DNA from: Burkholderia cenocepacia
Lineage (GTDB): Bacteria > Pseudomonadota > Gammaproteobacteria > Burkholderiales > Burkholderiaceae
Assembly: GCF_014211915.1 (NCBI RefSeq)
Contig: NZ_CP060041.1
Location: 248,001-312,000, forward strand
Reading direction: 5' to 3'
DNA length: 64,000 nucleotides
Position numbers and translations under genes: made by a program. Under the pieces are notes generated by a model. The model searched no databases and was not told where the DNA came from. It worked only from the letters and a program-made list of their open reading frames with translations. Position 1 is the first letter of the stretch. Every line of letters begins with the position of its first letter. Shown one piece after another: positions 26,255 to 34,730 of this stretch.

Positions 26255-27163
26255 ATGCCCGTACGCCGTGATCCGCCCCAGACGCACTTGCTTCGGGCCT
26301 TCGAGGCCGTCGCCCGGCTGAAAAGCTTCAGGCAGGCGGCTGTCGAAATAGGTGTGTCGCAGAGTGCGATCAGCCAGCGCGTAGCGGCGCTCGAAACCCG
26401 CCTCGCGACGTGCCTGATCCACCGGGAGCATGGTCGCTTCGCATTGACCCGCGATGGCCTGGCCTATCTGGCAACGGCGGAAGGCGTACTGAGAACGCTC
26501 GCGCGGGCCGACGACAGGCTGGCCGATCGCCGGGAAACCGTCCGCATGACCGTTGTTTCGTCCTTCGCGCACTGCTGGCTCGCGCCCCGGCTCGCATCGC
26601 TCTCCTTGTCGCTGGAAGACATTGGTCTCGACCTGCACGTGTCGGACGAGATCGTCGCGCTCGACGAAGGCGAATACGATCTTGCGATCCGCTTGCATCC
26701 GAAGGCGGGGATTCCGGGAGAACGGATGACGGCAACCGACGACGTGCTGGTCCCGGTCTACGCGCCCGGCAGTCGGGCGAGCCAAGCCGATCGCGCGGCC
26801 GCGTTCGCGGGCATGAGGTTGCTCGAGGACGACTGCAGCCGTCTCGGCGGATCTCGCCACCCATCGTGGGACGCCTGGCATGAGGTCAACGGATGCGATA
26901 TCCCGCCGGCGCGCAGGCGGATCGTGTTCAATGACGCGGGCTTGATGATCGAGGCTGCTCGCCGCGGGGCCGGCGTCGCGCTCGCACGCCAATCGCTGGT
27001 CGCGGACCATCTGGCTGCCGGCGAGTTGGTGACAGTCGACGGAACGCCGCTCGAATGCCTCGGGCAAACCTCATTGATTCAAAGACGAGTAAGCCGTCGC
27101 AGCAAGGCAAGCCGGCGCGTCGCGACATGGCTTCTCGATGCCGTCTCCGCGGATATCGCTTAG
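26255..27163 (+). CDS. LysR-family regulator, GcvA-like
   Basis: A 302-residue LysR regulator of the GcvA type (HLLRAFEAVARLKSFRQAAVEIGVSQSAISQRVAALE). The C-terminal part contains RIVFNDAGLMIEAARRGAGVALARQSLV, typical of this subgroup. A T-N11-A element with arms CTTAT and ATAAG lies at 26232-26246, right before its own start, and could be an autoregulatory LysR box. It is divergent from the DinB gene. Confidence 0.88.
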   Translation: MPVRRDPPQTHLLRAFEAVARLKSFRQAAVEIGVSQSAISQRVAALETRLATCLIHREHGRFALTRDGLAYLATAEGVLRTLARADDRLADRRETVRMTVVSSFAHCWLAPRLASLSLSLEDIGLDLHVSDEIVALDEGEYDLAIRLHPKAGIPGERMTATDDVLVPVYAPGSRASQADRAAAFAGMRLLEDDCSRLGGSRHPSWDAWHEVNGCDIPPARRRIVFNDAGLMIEAARRGAGVALARQSLVADHLAAGELVTVDGTPLECLGQTSLIQRRVSRRSKASRRVATWLLDAVSADIA

Positions 27164-27272
27164 CATCGCTTGTCGAATTTCTCGCGGACGGCACATGTCA
27201 TCTGTATCGAGCCCTCGCCGCCCGATCCATCAGCGCGCCGTCCGCGCCAAACGTGCTGCGCCGGCGGCGCAT

Positions 27273-27887
27273 TCAACGCAACGGCGACCACGTCTCCGGC
27301 AAGCCAATCGTCGACGTCGCCCTTTCGATCTGTTCCGGCCCGCCTGCCGGCGGCCACAGACCCTCGGCGTAGTGCCGCTTTCTCAACGCCATGCGTTCTT
27401 CCAGACTCGAGAATCCCCAGATGTGCGTGATGCGTGGCGGTCCATCGAGCGCGTACATGTTGCAGACGAGATGCGACGTATAGGCTTTGGCCGGGCCCAC
27501 CGCACGTTCCCACGCGGCCATGGTCGGCGCGATACCGCCGGCTTTCAGCCAGTAACGACGAATCTCGTAGAAGCCGCCGAATGCGCCCGGTTCGATATCG
27601 GGTAGAAAAGGGAAAAGTGCATGGCTTTCCATGGCCAATCGAACGGCCGCGCTTTCAATGCCGAAAGGTCGCTCGGCGCTCAACGCCCGATTGCGTTCAT
27701 GCTGCAATGCATCCATCGTCTCGAAGCCACGCAGCACGACAATCCGCGATAGCTCACCGATTTCCGTGCGCCATGCGCCAAGCAGCCGCCCTTGCGCGCC
27801 GGCATCCGATACCCAGCGATGCGCATGGCGGGACACCCTGTCCTGGTCCAGAAGCGGACACGACAACGTCGTGAGTTCATACGGCAT
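27273..27887 (-). CDS. NIPSNAP-family protein
   Basis: A 204-residue protein with two NIPSNAP-like ferredoxin-fold halves: an N-terminal YELTTLSCPL segment and a second half with GGFYEIRRYWLKAGGIAPTMAAWERAVG, then ALDGPPRITHIWGFSSLEERMALRK. NIPSNAP proteins are small dimeric alpha/beta barrels whose bacterial members are often near catabolic enzymes, with no fixed reaction. It is divergent from the LysR at 27984 (96-base gap), which is its probable regulator. Length is typical of the two-domain form. Confidence 0.8.
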   Translation of the reverse strand: MPYELTTLSCPLLDQDRVSRHAHRWVSDAGAQGRLLGAWRTEIGELSRIVVLRGFETMDALQHERNRALSAERPFGIESAAVRLAMESHALFPFLPDIEPGAFGGFYEIRRYWLKAGGIAPTMAAWERAVGPAKAYTSHLVCNMYALDGPPRITHIWGFSSLEERMALRKRHYAEGLWPPAGGPEQIERATSTIGLPETWSPLR

Positions 27888-27983
27888 ATCTGCTCTCCTT
27901 TCGCTCGTCTATCGCACTGTATTTCCAAACCGGTGGCCGATAAACGCGCATCATCTTGAAACAGAATCCAGTACGATTGCGCA

Positions 27984-28904
27984 ATGGACCTCCTCAAGGC
28001 GATGGCCGTATTCGTCCGTATCGTGGAAACAGGTAGCCTGACGGCGGCGGCGCAGGCGGCCGATCTGTCGCCGACCATGGTCGGCAACTACCTTCAGGCG
28101 CTGGAAAGCCGGCTGGGCGCGGTGCTCGTTCACCGCACGACCCGCAAGCAGAAAGTCAGCGCGTTCGGCCACGCTTACTACGAGCGATGCGTCGAAATTC
28201 TCGGTCTGGTCGACGACACGGAACAGCTTGCGCTCGCTCACCTCAAGCAGCCACGAGGGCGTTTGCGCGTGACCGCGCCTGTCGTGTTTACGAACGAGTG
28301 CCTGATTCCCGCGCTCGCGGACTATTACCGACGCTACCCCGAGATCCAGCTCGATATCGTCGCAACCGATTCGCTCGCCGATCTGTTCGACGAAGGCTTC
28401 GAGGCGGCCATTCGCATCGGCACGCTCGCCAACCCGGATGTGGTGGCGCGTCCGCTGGCGCCATACCGGCTGGTGCTGTGTGCGTCGCCCGCTTACGTTC
28501 ACGAACATGGCGCGCCGGCTACGCCGCACGCGCTAGCCGAGCATCACTGCCTGACGTATGCGTATCCGCCCCGAGCGGAATGGCACGCGGCGCAAACCCA
28601 ATGGACGCTGGAAGGCCCGGATGGGCCGATGAGCCTGTCCGTGGACGGCAGACTGAAAATTGACAATGCGGACGCGTTGCGCCGGGCGGCGTTGAGAGGG
28701 CTGGGTATCGCGATGCTTCCTTCCATCTTGATACGCGACGACATTCGCGAGAAGCGCCTCATCGAGATCATGCCGGACTTCGCCGGCCCTGAACGGACGA
28801 TGAACCTGCTTTATCTTCAGGAGAGGCAGCAATCACCGAAGCTTCGCAGCTTCACTGAATTCGTGGTCGACCGGTTCGGCGCCGAAACGGCCTGTCGGAC
28901 GTGA
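27984..28904 (+). CDS. LysR-family regulator
   Basis: A 306-residue LysR protein of the large CrgA/DmlR-like group: MDLLKAMAVFVRIVETGSLTAAAQAADLSPTMVGNYLQALESRLG, then VHRTTRKQKVSAFG. The effector domain has DYYRRYPEIQLDIVATDSLADLFDEGFEAAIRIG. Divergent from the NIPSNAP gene, it probably controls it. The last residues (DRFGAETACRT) are a normal end for the family. Confidence 0.88.
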   Translation: MDLLKAMAVFVRIVETGSLTAAAQAADLSPTMVGNYLQALESRLGAVLVHRTTRKQKVSAFGHAYYERCVEILGLVDDTEQLALAHLKQPRGRLRVTAPVVFTNECLIPALADYYRRYPEIQLDIVATDSLADLFDEGFEAAIRIGTLANPDVVARPLAPYRLVLCASPAYVHEHGAPATPHALAEHHCLTYAYPPRAEWHAAQTQWTLEGPDGPMSLSVDGRLKIDNADALRRAALRGLGIAMLPSILIRDDIREKRLIEIMPDFAGPERTMNLLYLQERQQSPKLRSFTEFVVDRFGAETACRT

Positions 28905-29087
28905 GGCGATTGCCGCCGGTCGCGAAAGGCGTCGTATTTCATCGACACCTCGCGATTTCGACCCGATGCGCGTTTCCGCCTTCACCCACCGTGGTCGTTC
29001 GTCTGCACCGGCCTGCGACGGAATGGCGCCGAAGCGACGGTGCTCGAATCGGATCGCGCCGCCTCCGCCGCCTGCAGGGCGTGGCCG

Positions 29088-29312
29088 TTAGCCGCGCGAA
29101 TCGACCCAGTTGCGTGCCCAGCGTGCCGAATGCGCGAGCGCCTGTGCCTCGCTCGTGAAGTAATCGAGCGAATAGAACTGATAGCGGCCTTCGTCGTGCG
29201 TGCTATCGGCGCGTTCGAGCACGAGGTTGGATGAAAAACTACCGTCGGGCAAGCGATGCGCCGAGGGTTGGACGGCATAGCCGTTGTATTGTTGAATTCG
29301 TTTGTTGTGCAT
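29088..29312 (-). CDS. Small conserved-looking protein of unknown function
   Basis: A 74-residue protein starting MHNKRIQQYNGYAVQPSAHRLPDGSFSSNLVLERA and ending QALAHSARWARNWVDSRG. It looks like the small family in Burkholderia and relatives that starts with a YNGY-type strand and ends with a helix of the pattern ALxxAxxWARxWID, often near cold-shock genes; I do not know a function. No Shine-Dalgarno is visible: the leader is AT-rich (ATTAAAATTAAA before the ATG), so translation may be leaderless or S1-dependent. The cold-shock gene lies 275 bases upstream on the same strand. Confidence 0.6.
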   Translation of the reverse strand: MHNKRIQQYNGYAVQPSAHRLPDGSFSSNLVLERADSTHDEGRYQFYSLDYFTSEAQALAHSARWARNWVDSRG

Positions 29313-29548
29313 TTTAATTTTAATGATGTTCGAGTGCGCGCGTGCCGTGCGAAATGCGCACGGGCAAGCCGATTCAAAGCCATTGCGGACTGAATCTGAC
29401 GCAGTCGGAAAGCGAAAATAAGGCGTTGCGGCCGGAGGGGGAATGAAGTGCAACGAGACGTGTGACGCTCGGCCAGCTGAATCACTCGATACAGCTCAAG
29501 GCGATCGCGCCAACTTGGGGAGGCGAAGCTCCGTTGGGATGTCGCTGC

Positions 29549-29578
29549 GACCCGGCGTCCGTCGTGGGAGGCCGGGCC
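29549..29578 (-). terminator. Hairpin after the cold-shock gene
   Basis: GGCCCGGC and GCCGGGTC (minus strand) form an 8-pair stem with one G-U around a 14-base loop, about 10 bases past the cold-shock stop codon. There is no T-run behind it, so it may be a transcript-stabilising or weak terminator structure. Confidence 0.4.
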
Positions 29579-29587
29579 CTTCAAACT

Positions 29588-29791
29588 TTACAGCGGCTTG
29601 ATGTTGGCCGCTTGCAGACCCTTCGGGCCTTGCTTCGTTTCGAAGCTCACTTTTTGATTTTCAGCCAGCGTCTTGAAGCCGTCGGCACGAATTTCGGAGA
29701 AATGAGCGAACAGGTCGTCGCCGCCCTTGTCCGGAGTAATGAAGCCAAAGCCTTTGCTGTCGTTGAACCACTTGACGATACCGGTATCCAT
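29588..29791 (-). CDS. Cold-shock protein (CspA family)
   Basis: A 67-residue CspA-type OB-fold RNA chaperone: [34 protein letters not shown] has both RNP motifs (KGFGFI and DLFAHF), and the end [13 protein letters not shown] is typical of proteobacterial Csps. An AAGGAATCTTC leader precedes the ATG at 29791. The open frame continues upstream, but that part is an artefact of the long AT-rich leader. It acts in the cytoplasm as an RNA-melting protein. Confidence 0.95.
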   Translation of the reverse strand: MDTGIVKWFNDSKGFGFITPDKGGDDLFAHFSEIRADGFKTLAENQKVSFETKQGPKGLQAANIKPL

Positions 29792-30100
29792 GAAGATTCC
29801 TTGAGAAAAAAATACGGAGAATTGCTCTGTTGAAAGAGCGCGTGAAGCGTCAAGGAGGGAGAGGACAACGAATACCGCTGAGGAGGAGCGAGCAATTGAT
29901 GAACAGCAATCGGACTTCTTGGACTTCGGTGCATACACTAACGGCAGGTGCCGGCCGCGTCAACGACTATCTTGTAACTGTGTGACATCCAGCTCGACGC
30001 GCCGACATCGAGACGCCCTTCAGCATCCGGGGCGCGACTCCGCGACCGTGGGCAGCGCAGCCGGAGGCTGTCGTCACGACTGGACCCGCACCGCCCCGCT
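29792..30100 (-). promoter_or_regulatory. Cold-shock gene leader/promoter region
   Basis: About 300 bases between the hydrolase end and the cold-shock start, noticeably AT-rich near the gene (AGAAAAAAATACGG-type tracts). Cold-shock genes usually have a long structured 5' UTR acting as a thermosensor, and the space here allows one of about 150 bases. I cannot define its ends or fold with confidence. Confidence 0.45.
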
Positions 30101-31378
30101 TCACGCCTTCGCGAAGGCCAGCAGCAGCTCGCCGAGTTTGCCCGGTTGCTCCTGCTGGATCCAGTGGCCTGCGCCGTCGATCAGCTCGATGCCGCGCATG
30201 CTCGTCGTCGCCTTCGTCCTCATCAGATCGAGCGCGCCCGGCGCAGAATAGGTGCCCCAATCGCGCTTGCCGCCAATGAAGAGCGACGGGACGTCGATCG
30301 TCCTGCCCGAAAACAGGCGCAACTCGGCGTTCAGGTCGGGATCGGACAAGACACGATAAGCCTGAAGCGCGCCTTGAAACCCGGTACGGCCATACTCCGC
30401 CGTGTATACGCCAAGTTCCGCGTCGGTAAGCCATGTGCAGGCAAGGATGTCGGCGGCGGACGGCTGGAATGGCGCAACGGTTTCGGGCATCGTCTTGCCG
30501 AGATCCATCACGTAGTACGTGGGCATTTGCGCCAGCTCCGCGGCCGTGAGCGCCTTCAGCGGATGCGGCTTGTTGCCCGGCCAGTCGGCGCTCTTCACGT
30601 GGAAAAATGCCCGCAGAAACGCTGATAGACCTTGGGGTGGATGCCACATGTCCCGGTTGGCGTTCCGTGTGCACAGGTATTGCTGGTAATACGCTCTCGG
30701 CGGATCGAGCGCGGCAAGCGCCGCCGCCAACTTTCGACCTTCGCTGTTCGGTTGAGCCGACGATGGCTCGCTTTGCGCCGTGTCGAACGGAAACGCCGGC
30801 GGACCAGGGAACGGCGCACTCATCAGCACCACTGACGGAAAAACGTCCGGTCGCGCCAGCGCGCAATACGCCGCCACGGGCGAGCCGAGGTCGTGCCCGA
30901 CCAGCATCGACGTATGCCGATACCCCAACGCCGATACCAGTCCGAGGGCGTCGCGCGTCATATTCAGGAGGCTGAAGGGCCCGAGCGGAGCGTCATAGTC
31001 GTTCGCCCAACCGGTCGTGCGTCCATAACCGCGCTGGTCGGGCGCCACGACGTGGTATCCCGCGTCGGCCAGGATGGGCATGAGATGCCGCCAGCCGTAG
31101 GCCAGATCCGGAAAACCGTGCAAAAGCAACGCGAGCGGCCGGCCGGCGCTTTCATAACCGGCTTCGAGAATGTGAATATCGAGGCCGTTCACCCCATGGA
31201 TCATGCGCGAGCGCACTCCTTTCGGAAGCGTTCCTGCACCGTATGTCGGCGTGGCCAAATCACTCTCTCCTGTCGGGGTTGCGCGGGCAGGACGAAGCAA
31301 GGCAGCAATCAGGCCGGCCGCGCCCATCGCCAGGACGGTTCGTCGCGGCGCCGATGGCTTGCTCTTGTCGACGGGCAT
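30101..31378 (-). CDS. Exported alpha/beta hydrolase, epoxide hydrolase-like
   Basis: A 425-residue alpha/beta hydrolase with a twin-arginine-type leader (APRRTVLAMGAAGLIAALL). The core has LLLHGFPDLAYGWRHLMPIL (oxyanion HGFP), APDQRGYGRT, and the nucleophile elbow VGHDLGSPVAAY with Asp as nucleophile, as in epoxide hydrolases and haloalkane dehalogenases; the catalytic His is in DGAGHWIQQEQP. GGAG precedes the ATG at 31378. It is divergent from a TetR gene, with two tandem palindromes between them, so it is almost certainly repressed by that regulator. The substrate is unknown. Confidence 0.85.
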   Translation of the reverse strand: MPVDKSKPSAPRRTVLAMGAAGLIAALLRPARATPTGESDLATPTYGAGTLPKGVRSRMIHGVNGLDIHILEAGYESAGRPLALLLHGFPDLAYGWRHLMPILADAGYHVVAPDQRGYGRTTGWANDYDAPLGPFSLLNMTRDALGLVSALGYRHTSMLVGHDLGSPVAAYCALARPDVFPSVVLMSAPFPGPPAFPFDTAQSEPSSAQPNSEGRKLAAALAALDPPRAYYQQYLCTRNANRDMWHPPQGLSAFLRAFFHVKSADWPGNKPHPLKALTAAELAQMPTYYVMDLGKTMPETVAPFQPSAADILACTWLTDAELGVYTAEYGRTGFQGALQAYRVLSDPDLNAELRLFSGRTIDVPSLFIGGKRDWGTYSAPGALDLMRTKATTSMRGIELIDGAGHWIQQEQPGKLGELLLAFAKA

Positions 31379-31393
31379 CGTCGAACTCCGAAA

Positions 31394-31426
31394 TATGGTG
31401 ATCACCATAGTATGGCGATCGCCATA
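31394..31426. promoter_or_regulatory. Tandem 16-bp perfect palindromes, TetR operators
   Basis: Two perfect palindromes, TATGGTGATCACCATA (31394-31409) and TATGGCGATCGCCATA (31411-31426), lie one base apart between the divergent hydrolase and TetR genes. They share the consensus TATGGYGATCRCCATA and are centred 17 bases apart. The two differences (T/C and A/G) are compensatory, which keeps the dyads perfect and argues for selection as protein-binding sites. TetR dimers bind such sites. Confidence 0.85.
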
Positions 31427-31459
31427 GACCGGTCAAGCGGAACGTGGTAATTTCCCGGC

Positions 31460-32041
31460 ATGACACGCAAGACTGACGCTCGCGCTCGCGCGATTGCCAC
31501 GGCCGAAAGGCTGTTTCGCATCCAGGGCTACACGGCGACCGGACTGACCCAGATCCTCGAGGAAAGCGGCGCGCCCAAAGGGTCGTTCTACTTTCACTTT
31601 CCTCGCGGCAAGGCCCAACTCGCCGAGGAAGCAATCGACAACTACGTCACCCATCGAATTGCGGTCTTGCAGAACATCTCGGCTGATACGACCGGTCATG
31701 CGCTGAATTTTGTTCGCCAGATCTTCAGCACGTTTGCGGCCGAAATGGTCGCTACCGATTTTCAGTACGGGTGTCTCATGCAAAACCTGGCAAACGAACT
31801 GCCCGCGCTCGACGCCGAGCTGACCCAGCGGGTGGCGCGGGGGTTTGCCGATTCGACCGAGGTGATTGCGGCGCATTTCAGGGGGTGCGGGTTCGCTTCC
31901 GCGCGCGCATCCTCGGCCGCAGCCGCGTTGGTCGCCGCGCTCGAAGGCGCCCGCACGGTCGCGCGCCTGGAACGCTCGCCGGCCGTGTTCGACGCGCTGG
32001 CAGATGTCAGCAGCCAGGGATGGGGCGTTTCCGAGGGGTGA
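31460..32041 (+). CDS. TetR/AcrR-family repressor
   Basis: A 193-residue TetR-family repressor of the YxaF/LmrA type: ARAIATAERLFRIQGYTATGLTQILEESGAPKGSFYFHFPRGKAQLAEEAI is the HTH and helix 4. The ligand domain includes YGCLMQNLANELPALDAEL, typical of this subgroup (TetR_C_LmrA/YxaF). It is divergent from the alpha/beta hydrolase and lies 34 bases from the tandem palindromes, so it should repress both genes until a ligand, probably the hydrolase substrate, is bound. Confidence 0.92.
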   Translation: MTRKTDARARAIATAERLFRIQGYTATGLTQILEESGAPKGSFYFHFPRGKAQLAEEAIDNYVTHRIAVLQNISADTTGHALNFVRQIFSTFAAEMVATDFQYGCLMQNLANELPALDAELTQRVARGFADSTEVIAAHFRGCGFASARASSAAAALVAALEGARTVARLERSPAVFDALADVSSQGWGVSEG

Positions 32042-32386
32042 TCCGGCCCAATGTTCTCGTCATGCGTCGTGCCTTGCGCACATCAGGGGGAAATTGCCCG
32101 TTGCCGTGATGCCGCACCGGTTCGGCATCCGCGAACGCACGACGTGCCGCGAATTCTCTCGACTACGTTTGCTCGAACTGCGCAGCGGTAGCCGGGCAAC
32201 GTGAACGCGTGGAAACCGGCAAGCAGCCGCACGAGTACCCCGAGTTCCGAAGCATGGCCAGATCGATCAAGCATGACCTCGCCGCGCAGATCGTCTATCG
32301 ATGATCGACTTGCGGGCATAGCCGACGCGGAAACACCCGAAAACCACGAAACCTGCGGCCGCCATCGCGAACACCCAAACCGCAGG
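32042..32386. other. Intergenic region between convergent TetR and LysR genes
   Basis: About 345 bases between two convergent genes. It contains no frame I can assign and no hairpin followed by a T-run. It may be remnant sequence. Confidence 0.4.
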
Positions 32387-33307
32387 TCAATGCGAAGCAC
32401 CGAACAGTCGAATCACGACGCCGCGCAACCACCGGTTGCCGGCCTCGTGGTGATAGCGCGCATGCCAATGCTGCCGCACCGCGAAGCCTTCGACGGGAAT
32501 CGGGCACGCATGAACCGCCAGATCGCCGGCCTGGGCCAGCGTCTCGCCGATATGACGCGGTAGCGTCGTAATCAGGTCGGTCGTCTGAACGATCGCCCCC
32601 AGCCCCAGAAAGCCCGGCAATTCCAGCACCACGTCTCGCTCGATGCGCGCCTGCCGCAGCGCCTGTTCGAGGAGTTGCGCCCCCGTTCCCGCCGTAATCG
32701 CGACATGCCCTTCCGAACGATACTGCCTGGCCCCGAGCCGACCGCGAATCCTCGGGTGATGCCGATTCACCAGACAAATCCAGTCCTGGTCATACAGCTT
32801 CTGCTGATAAATGCCGCCGCCCAGCCACGGCACGTAGCCGATCGCGAGATCGGCTTCGCCGGATTCGAGCGCCCGCTCCGTATTGCCGTCGATCCGTGCG
32901 GCTTCCAGCCGGACGCCCGGCGCCTGCGCCCGGACATGGGCCAGCAGCCGCGGCAGCAGCGTGACGTGACTCGCGTCGGTCATGCAGATGCGAAAGCGTC
33001 GCTGGGCGGTCGCGGGATCGAACGCGATCTCCCACGCAGTGAAGCGCCGCAGCGATTCGAGAATTTCCCGGCAGGGCCCGATCAGCGCGTCGGCTTGCGG
33101 TGTCGGCGCCATGCCGCCGGGGGTGCGGATGAAGAGCGGATCGTGCAGGTGTTCCCGCAAATGCCCGAGCCAGATGCTGACGGTCGGCTGGCTCTGGCCG
33201 AGCTGCTCGGCGACGCGCGTGACGCTGCGCACGTCGTACAACAAATCGAATAGCTGAAGCAGCTTCAGGTCCGGCAGATCGGCGGGCATCGTCGCATTAT
33301 TGTCCAT
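32387..33307 (-). CDS. LysR-family regulator, NodD/NahR-like
   Basis: A 306-residue LysR protein of the NodD/NahR/LinR type (LPDLKLLQLFDLLYDVRSVTRVAEQLGQSQPTVSIWLGHLREHL, RTPGGMAPTPQADAL). Members usually respond to aromatic or related ligands and activate a divergent catabolic operon. Here the divergent operon is the ketopantoate-reductase-like/CoA-transferase cluster, 81 bases away. A perfect 14-bp palindrome sits between the two. No Shine-Dalgarno is evident at this ATG; a second in-frame ATG is six codons later. Confidence 0.88.
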   Translation of the reverse strand: MDNNATMPADLPDLKLLQLFDLLYDVRSVTRVAEQLGQSQPTVSIWLGHLREHLHDPLFIRTPGGMAPTPQADALIGPCREILESLRRFTAWEIAFDPATAQRRFRICMTDASHVTLLPRLLAHVRAQAPGVRLEAARIDGNTERALESGEADLAIGYVPWLGGGIYQQKLYDQDWICLVNRHHPRIRGRLGARQYRSEGHVAITAGTGAQLLEQALRQARIERDVVLELPGFLGLGAIVQTTDLITTLPRHIGETLAQAGDLAVHACPIPVEGFAVRQHWHARYHHEAGNRWLRGVVIRLFGASH

Positions 33308-33309
33308 GG

Positions 33310-33323
33310 CAATGACGTCATTG
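33310..33323. promoter_or_regulatory. Perfect 14-bp palindrome at LysR/operon divergence
   Basis: CAATGACGTCATTG is a perfect dyad three bases before the LysR start codon and about 65 bases before the operon start. Related half sites (CATTG) recur just to the right. It may be the autoregulatory part of the LysR binding region. Confidence 0.5.
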
Positions 33324-33388
33324 TACTCATTGCATTGTCGGCATGAGCGGCGGCTCCTATCGTGAGGTCATACGTCAAGGAGACACCA

Positions 33389-34339
33389 TTGAAAATCGCG
33401 ATTCTGGGAGCCGGCGCACTGGGTTGTGCGATCGGCGCCACCCTCACCGAAGGCGGTCACGAGACCTGGTTGATCGACCGCTCGCCCGCACACGTCGATG
33501 CGATGCGTCGCGACGGCCTGCGCGTCGACGACGCCCGCGGCACCCGGCAGGTACGCGTACACGCGACGACGCAAGCGGCCGAAGTCGGCACGGCCGACGT
33601 GGTCGTGGTGCTGGTCAAGTCGTTCCACACCGACGCCGCGATCCGCGGCGCCCTGTCGCTGGTCGGGCCTGATACCGTCGTGCTGTCGCTGCAGAACGGC
33701 CTCGGCCACGAGGACATCCTGAGCGACGCCGTCGGCCGCGAGCGCGTCCTCGCGGGCAAGACCTACGTCGGCGGCGTGCTGCGCGGGCCGGGTCATATCG
33801 AATCCGGCGTGATCGGCAAAAGCACCTACATCGGCGAGCTCGACGGCCGCATCACGCCGCGCGTGCAGGCGATCGCCGCCGCGTTCGATACCGCCGGCCT
33901 CGCGACGACGATCAGCGACAACATCGTCGGCACGATGTGGGACAAGCTGCTGGTGAATGTCGCGACGGGCGCGCTGACCGGCCTCACCGGCCTCACCTAC
34001 GGGCAGCTCTACGACGAGCCGCTGCTGAAGGCGACGTCGCTCGCGGCGGTCGCCGAAGCCATCGCGGCGGCTCAGGCGGCCGGCGTCAAGCTGTCGATGA
34101 CCGATCCCGAACAGGCCTGGACGCTCGCCGCCGAGGGGCTGCCCGCCGCCTTCAAGACCTCGATGCTGCAAAGCCTGGAGAAAGGCTCGATCACCGAGAT
34201 CGACTTCATCAACGGCTCGGTCGTGCGCGCCGGGCAGCGCCATGGCGTGCCGACCCCGGTCAATGCCACGCTCGTCGCCTGCATCAAGGGGCTGGAGCGC
34301 GCGCTGGCCGATCGCCAACGCGAGGAGGCCACGGCATGA
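33389..34339 (+). CDS. Ketopantoate reductase-like dehydrogenase (ApbA/PanE family)
   Basis: A 316-residue NADP-dependent 2-dehydropantoate 2-reductase-like enzyme: KIAILGAGALGCAIGATLTEGGHE (Rossmann GxGxxG), VVVVLVKSFHT, LQNGLGHEDIL, and the catalytic-lysine region TMWDKLLVNVATGALTGLT. I chose a TTG start at 33389 because AAGGAGACACCA immediately precedes it. It opens a five-gene operon that has nothing to do with pantothenate, so a different 2-oxo/3-hydroxy acid is the likely substrate. Its stop overlaps the next start (ATGA). Confidence 0.85.
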   Translation: MKIAILGAGALGCAIGATLTEGGHETWLIDRSPAHVDAMRRDGLRVDDARGTRQVRVHATTQAAEVGTADVVVVLVKSFHTDAAIRGALSLVGPDTVVLSLQNGLGHEDILSDAVGRERVLAGKTYVGGVLRGPGHIESGVIGKSTYIGELDGRITPRVQAIAAAFDTAGLATTISDNIVGTMWDKLLVNVATGALTGLTGLTYGQLYDEPLLKATSLAAVAEAIAAAQAAGVKLSMTDPEQAWTLAAEGLPAAFKTSMLQSLEKGSITEIDFINGSVVRAGQRHGVPTPVNATLVACIKGLERALADRQREEATA

Positions 34340-34728
34340 GCGCCACGAAAGCCTATCTCGAACACGTCGCGATCTGGGTGAAAGACATCCACTGGCACAT
34401 CCGTTTCTTCGAGGACGTGCTCGGCATGACGCTGCGCGAAGTGGACGGCCCGCTCGACGCACCGCGACAGTACTGGACGCTCGGCGGCATGCAGTTCATC
34501 CACGCACCGGAACATGACGGCCCGGAAGGCCGGCTCGCCCATCTCGGCGTGATGTGCGAGGACCTGGAGGCCGCGCTGGCCGCCGCGCGGCGATTCGACG
34601 TGACGGAGATGCCGCAGGGGCGCAACTGGATTCGCCTGCCCGACGGGCTTGCCGTCGAACTGATTCAGGCCAGGCCGGCTTCGTGCGTCGCGCAGGCGCT
34701 GGCGATCAACCCGCGCGCGGAGGCATGA
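34336..34728 (+). CDS. VOC-family (glyoxalase-like) protein
   Basis: A 130-residue single-domain vicinal oxygen chelate protein: YLEHVAIWVKDIHWHIRFFEDVLGMTLREVDGP, QYWTLGGMQFIHAPE, and RLAHLGVMCEDLEAALAAA, with the metal ligands expected at the His in LEHVAIWV, the His in AHLGV and the Glu in GLAVELIQA. VOC enzymes include glyoxalases, epimerases and ring-cleavage dioxygenases; the short length suits a methylmalonyl-CoA epimerase-like or lyase fold. It starts inside the previous stop codon. Confidence 0.82.
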   Translation: MSATKAYLEHVAIWVKDIHWHIRFFEDVLGMTLREVDGPLDAPRQYWTLGGMQFIHAPEHDGPEGRLAHLGVMCEDLEAALAAARRFDVTEMPQGRNWIRLPDGLAVELIQARPASCVAQALAINPRAEA

Positions 34729-34730
34729 CC

